A DNA stretch of 64,000 nucleotides from Brachynemurus nebulosus. Taxonomy: Eukaryota; Arthropoda; Insecta; Neuroptera; Myrmeleontidae. Position 1 is the first letter of the stretch; the number at the start of each line of letters is the position of its first letter. Location of the stretch: assembly GCA_035578155.1 (NCBI GenBank), contig JAPWDM010000069.1, positions 316,501 through 380,500 on the forward strand, in the 5' to 3' direction. The notes beneath the pieces are model-generated. The model was not told the DNA's origin and did no database searches. It was given only the letters and a program-made list of their open reading frames with translations. Below are positions 10,432 through 21,915 of the stretch, in pieces. The position numbers and the translations under genes were made by a program.

Positions 10432-12873
10432 AATCGGTAAATAGGCATTATCTAGAGCTAATGATTCTATCTGCTTGTTGCAATTTTTTGATTCATTCAG
10501 TTTTATGTAAAAACCTTCACTTAATAATCTTTTTTGGTATTTATTTTCTCTGTCTAATATTTCGACTTGGTCGAAATTAAACCTGTGATCATTATTTATC
10601 GAATGTTCAGATAATCCAGTTGCCTCTTTGCCCCTTTTTATGTCATATTTGTGTTGGGCTAATCTATTATTTAACGACTGTGACGTTTGTCCATAATATG
10701 ATAATTCACAATCTTGGCAGTTTATTTTATATACTACATTGTAATCTTGTTTTATATCTGTTTTCACTCTTTTTTTAGTGTAAATGTTTGAAATTTTATT
10801 GTTAAAAGAAAAAGTTATTTTATTTTTGCTATTTTTTTCTATTATTGGTTTTAATTTCTTAGTTAAATTATTATAGGGTAAACAAATTCTATTTTTATGT
10901 TCATTTATTGTATCTACATTAGTTTTTGTTGTATTATATGCTAAATGTATAACTTTTTCTTTTATCATGTTAATTAAATTTATAGGATAGTTATTTTTAG
11001 TTAGAATGGAAACAGCTAATTTTATAGATTCTTTTCTATTTTTTATGCTACTTAAATGTACCGCTCTATGCATTAGATTATGTATCATGTTATTTTTTAT
11101 GTATTGTGGATGATTCGAGTTGTAATTAATGATTCTGTCAGTGTAATTATCTTTTTTATGCCATATTGTGTTAATCACGTTATGCTTATCTTTTTTAACT
11201 AAGGTGTCAAGAAAAGCTATTTGGTTATTTTCTTCTATTTCAATGGAAAACTGTAAAGTTGGATGATAATTATTAAAACTATTTTTAATATGTTCTATTA
11301 AATTTTCTGGCGCTACTGTTAAAATGTCATCTACGTATCTATAGAAAAAAGCTGGATTCCATTTTTTGACTTTTTTAATACTGGCAGCACAAAGAAAATC
11401 CATTACATACGAAGCAATGATACTGCTAAGGTTCCCACCCATTGGGCAGCCAAATAACTGTTTATAAAATTTATCCTGAAATCTAAAAAAATTGTTTTCG
11501 AAAATTAACTCAATTCCCTCAATAAATAATTCTCTATCTATATCTGTAAATTTTTTTATGTTGGACCATTGTTTTTTAATGACAGCTATTGCTAAGTTTA
11601 GAGGAATATTTGTAAATAAAGATTTGACATCCAATGAAAAAATTTTTTCATTAGAATCTTTAAGTTGAATGTTATTAATTTTCTTTACGAAATCATACGA
11701 ATTCTTTATGGAAAATTGACTATTTTCAGATTTAGTTAATATTTCAGAGAAATATTTTGCTATTCCCTGTATAGGGGAGTTGATCTGGCTAACAATTGGT
11801 CGTAATGGTATATCCTTTTTGTGAATTTTTGGTAAAAAATAGATTTCGGGTAAAGTTTTTCCTGATTTTTGAAGTTTGGTCTTCGTTGTGCTGTCAATAT
11901 ATTTATTTTTGTATAATTTATCTGTATATAGTTTAATTTTTCTCAAAATATTTTCATTTGGATCTTTTCTAATGTTTAAATAAGTTTTTTTATTGTTTAA
12001 TTGTGTCATAGCTTTATTAAGATATTCTTCCTTATTTAAAATTACCGTTGAACCACCTTTGTCAGCTTTAGTTATTATAATTTTGTCAGAATTTTGTTTG
12101 ATGAAATTTTTGGTCTGTTTATGGCAATCGTTAATGTATTTATGTAAAGGATCAATATATGATTTTTTATTAATATTATTAGTGAGGCTGTTTATTAACT
12201 TTTCTTTCCAAATCCTTTGTTGATTTTTTGGAAATTTGTCAATGTTAGATTCTATTGATTTAATTATTGATAATATTGTTTTGTTTTTATTTATTTTATT
12301 GTTGTTGAACTTATCATCAATAATGAAATTCGGACTTAATCCTAATATAAATTTAACCTCTTTCGGAATTATTACGTTAGATAAGTTTTTTACCCAACCC
12401 TCATCAATGTGTATTTTTTCTAATAAACTTTGTTCAGTTTTGTAAATTTTATTTATTTATTTCCGGCTGGTATACGAATCAACTTTGTTTTCAATATGTG
12501 ACGATGCCATGGACAGACCAACCATATCATCCTTACTAATCAAATGTTGTAGGTTAATCTTAATTTTCCTGTTTAAATTAATTAAATTTTTTTGTTTAAT
12601 ATAAGAATCTGTAATAATTATTTTTAAGATTTTTAATGAAAAAATGTTCTTTGCAGAATCTAATTTCATCAACGTTTTCCTATCCCAATATGGCAGGCAT
12701 AACTTAATATTATTTTTTATGAATTCAGGAATTATTCCCTTTCTTTTGTATTGTGTCAAACAAGCAATATGATTTTTTAATTTTGTAAGTTTTATGTTAT
12801 TGTTCACAAATTTGTTAATATATTTCCGTACATATATATTATATTTTAATTTGATATTTTTTAGGTTATTCAT
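10414..12873 (-). pseudogene. Penelope-like reverse transcriptase with GIY-YIG endonuclease
   Basis: A single reading frame of 819 codons plus stop runs from ATG at 12873 to 10414, interrupted only by TAA at 12457-12459 in an AAATAAATAAAT run. Before the stop are 138 residues of basic N-terminal region. After it, the frame continues with ILGLSP-type N-terminal motifs, TKADKGGSTV, PKIHK and LRPIVS, CPMGG, and the catalytic YVDD at about codon 515. A C-terminal GIY-YIG endonuclease follows (CQDCELSYYGQTSQ, Arg and His further on, about codons 730-770). The enzyme cuts target DNA and copies element RNA. The first ATG lies 11 bp from the upstream pseudo-LTR. Apart from the one stop the gene looks intact, so the insertion is recent. 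Confidence 0.92.
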
Positions 12874-12883
12874 ATTAAATTAC

Positions 12884-13685
12884 AACAATATTTTTTTTGG
12901 GATATATAAATTTCACGATGAATTTTTTCAACCTTCTCCCAAATTGCGTGGACTAGCTTTATAGAAGGATGGACGTAATGAAACCAATATCTTCTATTTC
13001 AAAGCTTTTCTTTATTAAAATTGCCAAAATATTTTCGATATATTTAATATCATCTTCAGTGGCTAAACATCAAAAAAAAAAAAAAATTTTTTTACAACGT
13101 AATAATAAACAATAACATCATTTTTATATATTTACAATTCTTCGTTAACTTATACTATTATTTTTTAGGTTATAAGCTACATATTGGATAGGAGGATTAT
13201 TTATTTATTTTTGTAAAAACAACAAGAATTTGTGACTTAGTTGATATATAGGAAATTTTATGTTTGGAAGAATATCTATTTGTGTTAACGAAACAAACAA
13301 AACCTATTTTTTAATATTAGCGGATTTGAGACAGGACAAACTGAAACAGTATGTATATTAAAATGTTAAAAAATTTTTTTACAATCTTACTCACCAGAAA
13401 TTATCTAAATTTCACATTGTCATTCTTGGATAACAACCAACCATACCAACAATCCATTAGAACAATTTAACTAGTTTTTTTGCATTTCACATGGAAATTT
13501 GTCAATCGAAAAAATTTTTTATAAAATAATTACTTTAATTTAAAACAGTTAAAAAAGTCAAACATATTTAAAATGTAAAATCAAAAAAATTTCAAGAGAA
13601 TTTTTTTTTAAATTATCACAGTTTGTACAATGTACTCCTCAAGTACATTGTTATTGGTATGGCAGCACAGTGATCAAATGAACTA
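12884..13685 (-). repeat. Pseudo-LTR copy 2 (upstream of the gene)
   Basis: Direct repeat of copy 1, with the terminal extension, ending 11 bp from the ATG of the Penelope gene. It lacks the ~170 bp matching 10250-10420, because the inverted copy starts at 13686. Confidence 0.85.
13029..13063 (-). ncRNA. Hammerhead ribozyme-like motif, pseudo-LTR copy 2
   Basis: Same core as copy 1: CTGAAGA at 13053-13059, GAAA at 13033-13036. The only change is in the helix II loop (TAAAC to TAAAT), leaving every paired base intact. Confidence 0.6.
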
Positions 13686-14669
13686 AAAAAAAATAATAAT
13701 AATAATAGAAATCAATAAACAATATTTCCAAAAGATGCTTATATAATACATTGTAATCAAAAAACATAAACAATAAACACATACCAATATGTAAATTGAG
13801 ACCGGACTAATTTTGTCTAGAATTTTCGAGAAATTTATCTTTAAACAAAAAATTTACAAATTTAGTTCATTTGATCACTGTGCTGCCATACCAATAACAA
13901 TGTACTTGAGGAGTACATTGTACAAACTGTGATAATTTAAAAAAAATTCTCTTGAAATTTTTTTGATTTTACATTTTAAATATGTTTGACTTTTTTAACT
14001 GTTTTAAATTAAAGTAATTATTTTATAAAAAATTTTTTCGATTGACAAATTTCCATGTGAAATGCAAAAAAACTAGTTAAATTGTTCTAATGGATTGTTG
14101 GTATGGTTGGTTGTTATCCAAGAATGACAATCTGAAATTTAGATAATTTCTGGTGAGTAAGATTGTAAAAAAATTTTTTAACATTTTAATATACATACTG
14201 TTTCAGTTTGTCCTGTCTCAAATCCGCTAATATTAAAAAATAGGTTTTGTTTGTTTCGTTAACACAAATAGATATTCTTCCAAACATAAAATTTCCTATA
14301 TATCAACTAAGTCACAAATTCTTGTTGTTTTTACAAAAATAAATAAATAATCCTCCTATCCAATATGTAGCTTATAACCTAAAAAATAATAGTATAAGTT
14401 AACGAAGAATTGTAAATATATAAAAATGATGTTATTGTTTATTATTACGTTGTAAAAAATTTTTTTTTTTTTTTTTTGATGTTTAGCCACTGAAGATGAT
14501 ATTAAACATATCGAAAATATTTTGGCAATTTTAATAAAGAAAAGCTATGAAATAGAAGATATTGGTTTCATTACGTCCATCCTTCTATAAAGCTAGTCCA
14601 CGCAATTTGGGAGAAGGTTGAAAAAATTCATCGTGAAATTTATATATCCCAAAAAAAAAAATATTGTTG
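13686..14669 (+). repeat. Pseudo-LTR copy 3, inverted
   Basis: Full-length reverse complement of copies 1 and 2, including the terminal extension. It starts directly at the internal break of copy 2, forming a head-to-head junction. Confidence 0.85.
14486..14526 (+). ncRNA. Hammerhead ribozyme-like motif, inverted pseudo-LTR
   Basis: GCCA 14486-14489, CTGAAGA 14490-14496, helix II GATAT/ATATC, GAAA 14513-14516, short AT-only helix III, TGGC 14523-14526. The predicted cleavage site follows T14522. Confidence 0.6.
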
Positions 14670-14683
14670 TAAACTCCTATATT
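14670..14683. repeat. Right target-site duplication of the Penelope-like element
   Basis: Exact copy of 9462-9475. It fixes the right end of the inverted pseudo-LTR. Confidence 0.85.
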
Positions 14684-14764
14684 ATTACATTGTTTTGTTC
14701 AATTTTGATATCAATTTGTTGATGATGTCAGTTTTCGAGGAGAAAACTTTCAAAAACCTCTTGA

Positions 14765-14846
14765 GCTGATTTTAGCAACTAAAACTAGGAACTACGAACT
14801 AAGAACTAAGCTAAAAACTAAGAACTAAAAACTAAACTTAAACTAA
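14765..14846 (+). repeat. Degenerate AACTAAA-type simple repeat
   Basis: Irregular repeats of AACTAAAAACTAAG/GAACTA run up to the left end of the Tigger-like element. Similar words (AAGACTAAACTAGG) resume at 16659, so the transposon landed in this low-complexity tract. Confidence 0.6.
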
Positions 14847-14848
14847 TA

Positions 14849-16656
14849 CAGTGAAACCTGCCAAGTTGGATACCTCTGTATACTGGACACCTGCTCAAGT
14901 TGGACACTTTTCAATTGGCCTGGCGAAATTACATTGTTTTAAATGCATATTAATACTTATAAGTTGGACACCTCTATATGTTGGAAACCTGTCTAATTTG
15001 GACAGTTTTTTAAAATGATTTTTGATATTTTGACCTGTTTACGTTGGACATTCATGTATTTTACACGTGACCGAAACACGTGTTAGTTATGTTATGACAG
15101 TTATAATAATTGAATCCTTTTTCGTCCTTGAGCTTTTAAACAAATGAGATGTAAGGAGCTTCCCGTTATTTGGCGACACAATAAAAGGGCATGGATGACG
15201 ACTGATATTTTTGAAAGTTGGTTGTCAGATATTGACAGGCAAATGCGTAAGGCTGCTAGAAAAATTGTGATCATACTAGATAATGCTACAAGTCATAAGA
15301 TTATGAAATCGTTCGAGAATGTTAAACTTGTTTATTTACCGCCAAATCTAACATCGGAAATTCAGCCACTAGATCAAGGCGTGATTCGAACAATGAAAGC
15401 TTATTACCGCAAAAGTTTGCTTATGTGTTTAGTTGCTAAATCTGAAATTTCTAACAACCACAAGGAATTTATCAACTCATTGTCAGTCACGGTTTTGGAT
15501 GCAATTCGATGGATCAGCGAAGCATGGCAAGCTGTATCTACGGAAACAATTGTTAAGTGTTTTAGACGAGCTGGTTTTAGTATTCCAAAAGCAAATGAAG
15601 GGGATCATAATGAAGACCCTGATTCAGAACTTCGCGATGCAATTAAATTATTACCTCCAGAGTTTCAAAATCAGTTACAGACTGCTGAAGAAATGATCAC
15701 CGCCGATGCCTACTTGGAGGTACACGATCATGTCTTCAATACAGGACCATTTCATTAAGCGTACGACAATATACACACGTCGTACCCTTAAAGGAATTAT
15801 ATACAGGTTGTTTCTCTAGATAATTTATTTTTTAATAAAAATTAAAATATTTTTATAAAAATAAATTTTTAAGTCATATTTTCTAGCTACATAATATTTA
15901 TTTCTAATTGTAAGCTTGTAAATTATAATATATATGTGTATTAATTTTTATTATTACTATTATCATATATTTATGTTAACTTTCAAAATAATCGCCTATA
16001 TATGTTAAAAATTGAAAATTTGTTTACATAAAAATGTTTATTTACATTAAAAATTTTGTCACGTAGATTGTGTATGTATATACAAACACACACAAACCGT
16101 ACGCATAATGGTAGTACGGATAATGAAATGGTGCGGTACACATCAAGACGTTCTTCAACATGTTTTACAACTAGACGAGGAACAAGAAATCGAAGAATCT
16201 AGTGACGAGAGCGAAAAAGTAGCCGAGAAACCAACAACCCCTGAAGAAGCTTTGAACGGTATAAATACCGCCATTAAGTATTTAACTGAAAACCCATGCG
16301 AACTGTTAGAAGATTTATTCAAAATTCAAAGCAAATTCGAAAGCAAAATTTTCCTAAAAATTGTATCCAAACAAACTAAGATAAGTGATTTTTTTACGAA
16401 AGATAATGTTTAAATATCTATAATATGTATGTATTACGATTGTTATTCGATAGTTTATTTCAATAAATACTGATACGTAGATGTGTGTATATGTATTACT
16501 TTAAAAATAATTAATTTTGCATTATATTCTAAATTAGTGTTAACCTTAAAATTACTAAGCGTAGATGATTTTGGTATTTTGCATATGTTGGACACCTGTT
16601 TATGTTGGACAGTTTTTGATTGCACCGCGGGTGTCCAACTTAAACAGGTTCTACTG
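14849..16656 (+). mobile_element. Tigger/pogo-like DNA transposon, internally deleted
   Basis: The element is flanked by TA (14847-14848 and 16657-16658). Its inverted ends read CAGTGAAACCTGCCAAGTTG and, on the opposite strand, CAGTAGAACCTGTTTAAGTT. Further GTTGGACACCT words lie inside both ends, as in Tigger elements. At 1.8 kb it is shorter than an autonomous Tigger and lacks the N-terminal DNA-binding half of the transposase. Confidence 0.88.
15144..16413 (+). pseudogene. Tigger-like transposase, C-terminal half
   Basis: The block 15144-15758 (204 residues) matches the later part of a Tigger/pogo DDE domain: LPVIWRHNKRAWMT, the second catalytic Asp in VIILDNATSH, VYLPPNLTSEIQPLDQGVIR with the third acidic position, and the helical WISEAWQAV segment. 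A second block, 16108-16413, encodes an acidic linker and the typical tail KQTKISDFFTKD. About 350 bp of non-coding AT-rich DNA separates them. The CENP-B/HTH DNA-binding domains and the first Asp are missing, so it cannot be active. Met 15144 is simply the first in frame, not a true start. Confidence 0.85.
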
Positions 16657-16789
16657 TATTAAAGACTAAACTAGGTGACTAGAAGCTAGAACTTATGCTA
16701 GGTTAACTTGATCGTGATGACTGTATTAGTTTTCGGATTTTACAGATGCGATAATTGGCGGTTTTTATGTATCGCATATTGCTGTCCAG

Positions 16790-18120
16790 TAGTGCTGTAA
16801 AAATAACGATACTGTAGGTACCCGTATGTATTCGTTACTGAATAACTCATTACCCGTTACAAACGTATCGTTAGTCGTTACTTTCGTTACAGCATACAGC
16901 TATATAGCGTATCCAGCACATGATATGAATAACTTGCATAGGTACAAGGAAATAAATACAATAGACAGGATAGACAAGGCCATAAAAACGTAAATTTGTA
17001 ATTTTATATTCGTCATTAATGACTTAAACGAGTAACTAAATGATGATAAAATTTGATTAACAGTGTAAAAGAAAGTAAATTTGATTTAAAAATACAAAAG
17101 GATTGGGAAAATCTAAAACAATTTTTTGCTGTCTGTAAATAACAGTTACACAGGTTTACAACGAATTTCATCCCTAAAGTTTTATTGCCGATTCTTACAG
17201 ATGTCTGGATGCTGATTATGGGAAGAATAGAAAAAATCAGTCATATCAGGATTTTTACTTATTTTGATTTTTCTCCGCTCTTTTTTCTATCGGATCCCAG
17301 ATTGAAGACAATGCATGCCTGTTTTAACTTAAACTATAAATTAAAACTATAGTTTAATATGCTGCAATGGAGCAGTTAAAATTAATTATATTAATGAATT
17401 TTTATATCCCGTAGATACAAAATGAGTTCAGATTCGTAATTAGGAACTTCTAAAACCCCATAGTCATCTAAAAATATCCGGGGGGTGGGATTTTAATTTG
17501 CAGATGTTATGAATTGAAAAAAAATACAATTATTATGGTTTTTTACAAAATACTATAAACTTATCTTCCATTGAATAGTAGTATTAAAATTTTTGCAAAA
17601 TGGTTGCAAAAATTAATCCTACATCGTATACAAAAGTAACGAAAAAATAAATGTGTATTTGTTACTTTTAAAAACATTACCGTTATACGGGTGATGAGAT
17701 GTAAGTACATGGTGTATAATTATGTGGTTGATACTACATAGTACATTACATAGCATTGCTAGTACTTCAAATTTGTTAATGTATCCGTTACCCAGTAACG
17801 AATCGGTAGAGACTAGATACGGTAGATACTATTGTATGAAATATGTATATATGTACGGTACCATAAAATGTACCAATGTGACAACGATACTTAACTTGTC
17901 TAGGCCATCTATAATGAGTACTTGCATCTACGAATACGATACATGCGATACGTGCGATACTATTGATGCAATCAATTCATATGTACCGATGGATACGAAC
18001 ATAATCGCAATACGAATGATGCGTGTAAAGAAATATATTTGAGAGTAACGATTCGGTACTCCGAACTTGTCAATGTACCCGTTACTCAGTAACGAATACA
18101 TACGCTTTGCAACAGCACTA
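16790..18120. mobile_element. Non-autonomous hAT-type element
   Basis: The ends are inverted: TAGTGCTGT... at 16790 and ...ACAGCACTA at 18120, with a longer shared inner stretch (CGTATGTATTCGTTACTGA). The flanks are an 8-bp near-duplication, CTGTCCAG (16782-16789) and CCGTCCAG (18121-18128), matching in 7 of 8 positions. The size (1331 bp), 8-bp duplication and TIR type fit hAT. The interior has GTAACGA/TCGTTAC words, a stretch resembling a decayed transposase (CTTACAGATGTCTGGATGC near 17190), and no usable ORF. The ORF at 17722-18042 is low-complexity ACGATAC sequence and is not accepted. Confidence 0.8.
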
Positions 18121-18540
18121 CCGTCCAGCCACAGGCCTAGCTATTTGACTTTACTGGTTCGCCTTTGATATTGATTTCGTAATTGATGCGTTTGCGCCTT
18201 GTAAAGGTGGTAGTTTCCGTTTTGATTGGGCTGATTTTGATGCAGTTTTCTCTGTAGAAGTTATCAATTTGGTTGATGGCACCCTCTATTCTTTTTTTTT
18301 TGCAGTATTGTCGTTTCGGTGTCCGATTTATGCATATACTGCAGTGTCGTCAGCAAACAGCACCACTTCCACGTTGTCTATTTTCGGTATTTCATTGATA
18401 TATGCCGAAAATAGGATTGGTCTCAGGACGGAGCCCTGGGGTACTCCGGCTTGTAATGAGGTAGTGACTCTTGTATTGTCGATAGTGACTCTTGTAATGA
18501 GGTGGGTGGAGGACGAGACGAGCTTTGATGATATTTAAGC

Positions 18541-19081
18541 GTCGTTTATAGTTAGCAAAAAGTCCTGTCCGGTGAATGAGCCACACCACCATCATTACTT
18601 GTGAATATTGTTGAAACAATTTATTTAAAAATATAAATAAAAAACTTAGTTACATCATATCAAAACGGAATTTATTTAAAAATATTAAAATCTATTGCAC
18701 GTTATAATAATGACAAAAGATTACATAAACAAAAATAAGAATGAGTTACATTGAATCAGAGCCGTGCAACTATTGTTTGCATTAAAGTCTGTACGCTTTA
18801 CGAAACATCAACCCCGAATGCCCTCCAAGGATCACAACAATAAATTAAATGGGTGTTACGTTATCTGACTCCACCACTAGAGATCAAAACCATCCACGCG
18901 CCGTACATGCTTAGGATGTTAACGACAACCAATTCTTTGTCGATATCAATGAAACCCTATGGATATATTTGATAAATTAAAGTAGTAATCATTATTGCCA
19001 CTAAATGACATGGCGACATAAAATGGATATCAACTGGTATAGGTCAGGCATACAACACTGTATACATGTAAAACATGTTGC
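18541..19081. other. Insert of unknown nature in the LINE relic
   Basis: AT-rich sequence between the two RT blocks. The reading frame around YLEGRNF (19082-19140) does not continue until SLQAGVPQ (about 18450). It contains no ORF and no clear terminal repeats. Confidence 0.4.
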
Positions 19082-20329
19082 CTAAGTTAATATCAAATTG
19101 CTAGATACCGTTACACCCTGAAGTTTCTGCCTTCTAAGTATTCGTTGATGACCCTCACGAGGCATCTCTCTTTCTGCCAGTTTATGTTGTATCCGGTTTT
19201 CATGTTTTGAATTATGTCCGCTGCTACTCTTTGGAGCTAATGGGTGACTCCCTGCTTCTTTCGGAACCCGAATTGTACATTGTTGATTTCTATATGTTCG
19301 AGCAGTCATTTTTGTAGTATTTATTCGAAGATTTTGCCGACGGCTAGAAGTAAACTAATAGACCGGTAGTTGCCGGGGTTGTTCGCCGGTTTGCCTGGTT
19401 TCTTCACTGGGATTATGGTAGCTTGTTTCCACTTATGTGGGAAGTACCCCAGTCTTATGCAAGCATTGAAGACGTTTCGCAATTGTTGGAGCTCTCTTAT
19501 AGAGAGGTTTTTGATTGTAAGGTTAGTGATTTTGTTTGCTCTGGGAGCTTTTCGGTTCTTAATTCTTCGACTGATGGTTCTGATTTCGGTTATTGTAGTT
19601 TTTACATACTCCTCTTCAGTTTTCTTTTTGTTCTGGAGGTTCTGATACTGGGCTTTAACTGCATCCTTTTTGTGTTGCGGCGCAAGGTTCTTGCTGATTT
19701 CATGTGCCGATGTGAATGTATAAACTAGGACTTCCGCTTTTTCTTCTGCGTCATAAACTGTTAGGTTTTCCAGATGTTAGCGATGGGATTTGGGTTTTTT
19801 TTTTTTGGTTTAAACTTTTTCACTGTGTTCCATATTTTGTTGTGGTCTAGGCTCTGGAGTTGACGATTCCATTCGTCTGATTGTAGTCGTTGGAGGGTGG
19901 TTTCTATTTTGGCAGATATTTCGCTCCGGGCAATTTGAAACGTCGGGTCTGATATTGCTTGATACAGTCTGCGGTATCTATTTCTCATCTTTTTTAGCTC
20001 TTGTAGTTCTTGCAAACTATAGTGTCTCACGGGGTTGATTTTCTTTTCGGGACGGCTTTCTCTTGAACTTCGTAGATTGTTTGTTGCAGTAGTCTTAGAG
20101 CGTTGTCTATTTCTTCCACTGTTTTTGGTTCCATTAGCGTAATTTGTTCATGGACTGTACGCCTGAACTTCTTCCAGTCGGCCTCAGCAAAGATTGGGAA
20201 GCAATGTGACTGTTCCCGTGGAGGTCGTTGGTAGAATTTGGTAATGGTAGGGATTAGAGATGTGCTCGTGAGTACATTTTTACTCACGATCACGCACAGT
20301 CACGAATTAGTTTTTGTACTCACGCCCGA

Positions 20330-20500
20330 TCACGAACGAGAAAATTTATTTCTTTTCACACTCACGCACGATCACGAACAAAAAAATTTTATGCTTTCAC
20401 ACTCACGCACGATCACGAACAAAAAAAATATATGCTTTCACACTCACGCACGATCACGAACAAACAAATTTTATGCTTTCACACTCACACACGCTTACGA
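20330..20500 (+). repeat. ~54-bp tandem subterminal repeats
   Basis: Three to four units of the type (TTTCACACTCACGCACGATC then ACGAACAAA and an AT-rich run). Chance ORFs here are repeat artefacts. Confidence 0.7.
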
Positions 20501-20740
20501 ATTAAACATAAAAATCTTTGAAACTAATCGTTGGAATTTTGAATAAAAATCACTATCGCTTTAACAATCAGTTAAAATTATGTCCTTGGGATAAAATCAG
20601 AATATGGTTAATAGGGCTAACATTATTACTGAGATTAATACTGATGCAAATTATATACTATTTAATTTTTTCTGGAAAGTGAGAAAATTTTCAAAATTTT
20701 TCATCTAATGATTTATTGTTTAATTTTTGTTCTTATTGTA

Positions 20741-21915
20741 CAGATGTGCCGTGACTATTTGGACCCGATTTCGTCGGGTGAGTGACGAAAGAGAGGAGGT
20801 AAAGCAACCATACATAACATAGAAAATAATGTCTTACAGAATTGCTTGTACACTTACACATAAAGTTAATGTATTTTCCAATTACGTTTATAAATATAAC
20901 TTTAATTACAAAAGGAAAAGGTTAAAAACCAATTTTATTTAACTTATGGGTGTAGTATGTCTTGCGAAAAGTATTTTTCTAACCGAAATTAAGCCTTTTT
21001 AATTAATTTGCTTTATAATCTTATACAGCTATACAGAGCGTGTATGGCTGTTACAATAGTTATAAAATTATCAACAGTTTGAATAGTGAATAACCCCCAA
21101 CAGCGTACACCAAACATTGTATCTGTGATTACCAATCGGTGGACCAGCTGTACTTATTATCAATAACATATGTATTATCAATAATAAGTTGGAATACTGA
21201 TTTTGAAGTTGAATCAAATTCTTATTTATTAATTTTTTATCAAATAATATTATTTTTATGAAATGTTCTTGTCTTTCTCATTTTCGTTTTTAGAATATTT
21301 GAACAAAGATTATATTTAACATATTTATCATAAGATTTTTCAGCTTTTGTTAAATATCTTCAAAAACAGGATAATAAATTGTTTTATTACCCAACCACTT
21401 TATACAATTTATTTCTGGGCTTTTTTGAAAAATTTTATTACATAGTTTATTGATAACATGATGATAACTGTGTTGGCAAGTGTGTTTCCAACGTATGAAG
21501 ATTATGAAGAAGAAACAGAAATTTTTTTGACTTTTCTAACTTGAAGATATTTTTGTGGTTTTTGTTTATTTTGTAAATATAATTTTGATGTGCTAATATT
21601 TATTTTAATTCGTTTTCAAACCAAACTTTTTTTAATATTTAATGGATATTAACGTTACTTTACGAAATTGAGTTTATAAAATAATACTTAATATTTTACT
21701 ATACTGTGTTTTATTAAAGTAAGAATATAAGGAACAGTAAATTAACAAATAAGAGTAATCTATTTTTTTTTTCAAATTTCTATTCACAACTGTTTGGTGG
21801 TCACTGGAATCTAACTGTGGCAACTATATAAATATAGAAAAAGACAAACTGCAAAAGAAGGATAGATACAAGTATAGAGATAAGGTATCGGGTCCTTTTA
21901 GTCACGGCAGATCTG
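20741..21915. mobile_element. TA-flanked element nested in the hAT-type element
   Basis: The inverted ends are CAGATGTGCCGTGACTA at 20741 and, on the other strand, CAGATCTGCCGTGACTA ending at 21915. An inner GGACCCGAT is shared by both ends, and TA stands on each side (20739-20740, 21916-21917). The size is 1175 bp with no ORF. This fits a non-autonomous Tc1/mariner-type or similar TA-targeting element. Confidence 0.7.

Larger units (their letters stand above)
9476..14669 (-). mobile_element. Compound Penelope-like element
   Basis: A minus-strand Penelope-like retroelement: a reverse transcriptase/GIY-YIG gene between two direct pseudo-LTR copies (9476-10431, 12884-13685), followed head-to-head by a full inverted copy (13686-14669). 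The whole is bounded by the 14-bp sequence TAAACTCCTATATT at 9462-9475 and 14670-14683, which reads as a target duplication and shows the compound structure inserted as one unit. Partial tandem or inverted pseudo-LTRs are normal for Penelope elements. The ~30-bp extension (caacaata... to the pLTR) at 12884 and at 14669 is missing from the left copy. One in-frame stop interrupts the gene. Confidence 0.9.

Noticed and set aside
17722..18042. 106-residue ORF
   Set aside because: Derived from GATACG-type low-complexity sequence inside a non-autonomous hAT element.
20238..20546. His/Thr-rich ORF (SHSRTITNKK repeats)
   Set aside because: Translation of the subterminal transposon repeats of the hAT-type element.
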